From the NCBI GenBank assembly GCA_044351685.1, contig JBILFK010000095.1:1-6131 (forward strand): a DNA stretch of 6,131 nt, written 5' to 3'. Each line of letters opens with the position of its first letter. Position 1 is the stretch's first letter. The notes under the pieces are model-generated. The model was given only the letters and a program-made list of their open reading frames with translations. It was not told the origin of the DNA and did no database searches. Position numbers and translations under genes: made by a program. This document shows positions 5,419 to 6,131 of the stretch, piece by piece. The stretch is from JALHRI01 sp044351685 (GTDB lineage Bacteria; Pseudomonadota; Alphaproteobacteria; Rickettsiales; UBA3002).

Positions 5419-6131
5419 CCATTCTTCTACACCCAGCCCGGTTATCTGCGCGCTCGATACTATGGAGATCGACGAAGCCACTGTAGTGGCCGAAGCCGTG
5501 CGCCCGCATGTGGGCGCCATTAAACTCGGCCTCGAGTTTTTTACCGCCAACGGCGCGGCCGGTGTTGGCAGCATTAACAAACTTGGTATTCCTGTATTTC
5601 TGGATTTGAAATTTCACGATATTCCCAACACGGTCGCGCGTGCAATTTCTGCCACGGCAGGTATGAACATGTTCATGATGACGGTGCATACAGGCGGCGG
5701 CCAAGCGATGCTGCGCGCGGCAATCGAAGCATCGGATCAATTATCACAGGTCACCGGCAAAGAGCGCCCGCTGATTGTGGGTGTTACGCTGCTCACCAGC
5801 CTGGATCAGGATGATATAAGCATGCTGGGTTACCGCGATTTACTGAACGATCAGGTGTTGCGGCTTGCCGATTTAGCGCAATCTGCGGGGCTCGATGGTG
5901 TGGTATGCTCGCCGTATGAGATTGCTAGCCTGCGCAATGCCTGCGGGCCAGATTTCACGTTGGTAGTGCCCGGCATACGCCTAGATACCGATAGGCAAGA
6001 CGACCAGAAACGTGTATTAACCCCCAAAGAAGCATTGGCACGCGGTGCGGATTACTTAGTGATTGGCAGGCCGATTACCTCGGCGCGCAACCCGGCAGAA
6101 TCCGCAAAGCTTATCGCGTCACAACTCACAT
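5414..6131 (+). CDS. pyrF: Orotidine 5'-phosphate decarboxylase (nearly complete, cut by window edge)
   Basis: PyrF decarboxylates orotidine monophosphate to UMP, the last step of de novo pyrimidine synthesis. Translation from ATG 5414 is open to the right edge for 239 complete codons. Family members are about 230-245 residues, so only a few codons should be missing. Seen directly: the opening beta strand PVICALD (Asp15), AIKLG (Lys37), the catalytic D64-x-K66-x-x-D69 array in LDLKFHDIPNT, VTLLTS (124-129), the phosphate-gripper PGIRL (186-190) and IGRPIT (217-222). All expected active-site residues are present. The gene begins four bases after the pyrC stop with no Shine-Dalgarno, so translation is probably coupled to pyrC. 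A later in-frame ATG (5462) would remove the first catalytic strand and is rejected. An open reading frame was not listed here only because the stop lies outside. Confidence 0.96.
   Translation, partial: MRHSSTPSPVICALDTMEIDEATVVAEAVRPHVGAIKLGLEFFTANGAAGVGSINKLGIPVFLDLKFHDIPNTVARAISATAGMNMFMMTVHTGGGQAMLRAAIEASDQLSQVTGKERPLIVGVTLLTSLDQDDISMLGYRDLLNDQVLRLADLAQSAGLDGVVCSPYEIASLRNACGPDFTLVVPGIRLDTDRQDDQKRVLTPKEALARGADYLVIGRPITSARNPAESAKLIASQLT

Noticed and set aside
5299..5740. Minus-strand frames spanning the end of pyrC and the start of pyrF
   Set aside because: The plus strand here encodes the conserved PyrC C-terminus and the PyrF catalytic DLKFHD array.

Overview
The window reads as an ordinary chromosomal housekeeping segment of a Gram-negative bacterium, most likely an alphaproteobacterium of an order I cannot fix. 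The CcmC, MazG, aspartate carbamoyltransferase (PyrB) and dihydroorotase (PyrC) sequences look alphaproteobacterial, a cytochrome c maturation (system I) gene is present, and base composition is moderate throughout. I see no insertion sequence, phage gene, tRNA, rRNA or CRISPR array, and no stretch over 300 bases without a gene.

Layout: (1) Bases 1-435, minus strand, are the first 145 codons of ccmC, cut by the left edge. (2) A 92-base divergent intergenic region follows, with a small heptamer tandem repeat (446-466) and a T8 tract (499-506). (3) mazG (528-1346) and a YdfG-type short-chain dehydrogenase (1343-2098) overlap at an ATGA and form a two-gene operon on the plus strand. (4) A minus-strand TPR lipoprotein gene (3027-2095) converges on the dehydrogenase. 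The two stop codons overlap by four bases (TTAG), and a perfect 7-bp stem-loop lies right at the junction. (5) A divergent region (3028-3125) holds a good sigma70-type promoter facing right, with inverted repeats around it. (6) pyrB (3126-4061), pyrC (4081-5409) and pyrF (5414 to the right edge) follow as a tight pyrimidine operon.

How the genes work together: PyrB, PyrC and PyrF are steps 2, 3 and 6 of de novo UMP synthesis. MazG hydrolyses nucleoside triphosphates, so two of the transcription units concern nucleotide metabolism. The YdfG-type enzyme would reduce small 3-oxo/3-hydroxy acids with NADP(H). The lipoprotein is probably a periplasmic or outer-membrane scaffold protein. CcmC delivers haem to CcmE for c-type cytochromes.

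The points most worth checking are: a Gln in place of the first His of the HxH metal motif in the only dihydroorotase here; the compact pyr promoter, with an ATTTTG at the expected transcription start and inverted repeats around the -10; and the absence of recognisable Shine-Dalgarno sequences at pyrB and pyrF, in contrast to pyrC. I did not find evidence for a wholly new system.
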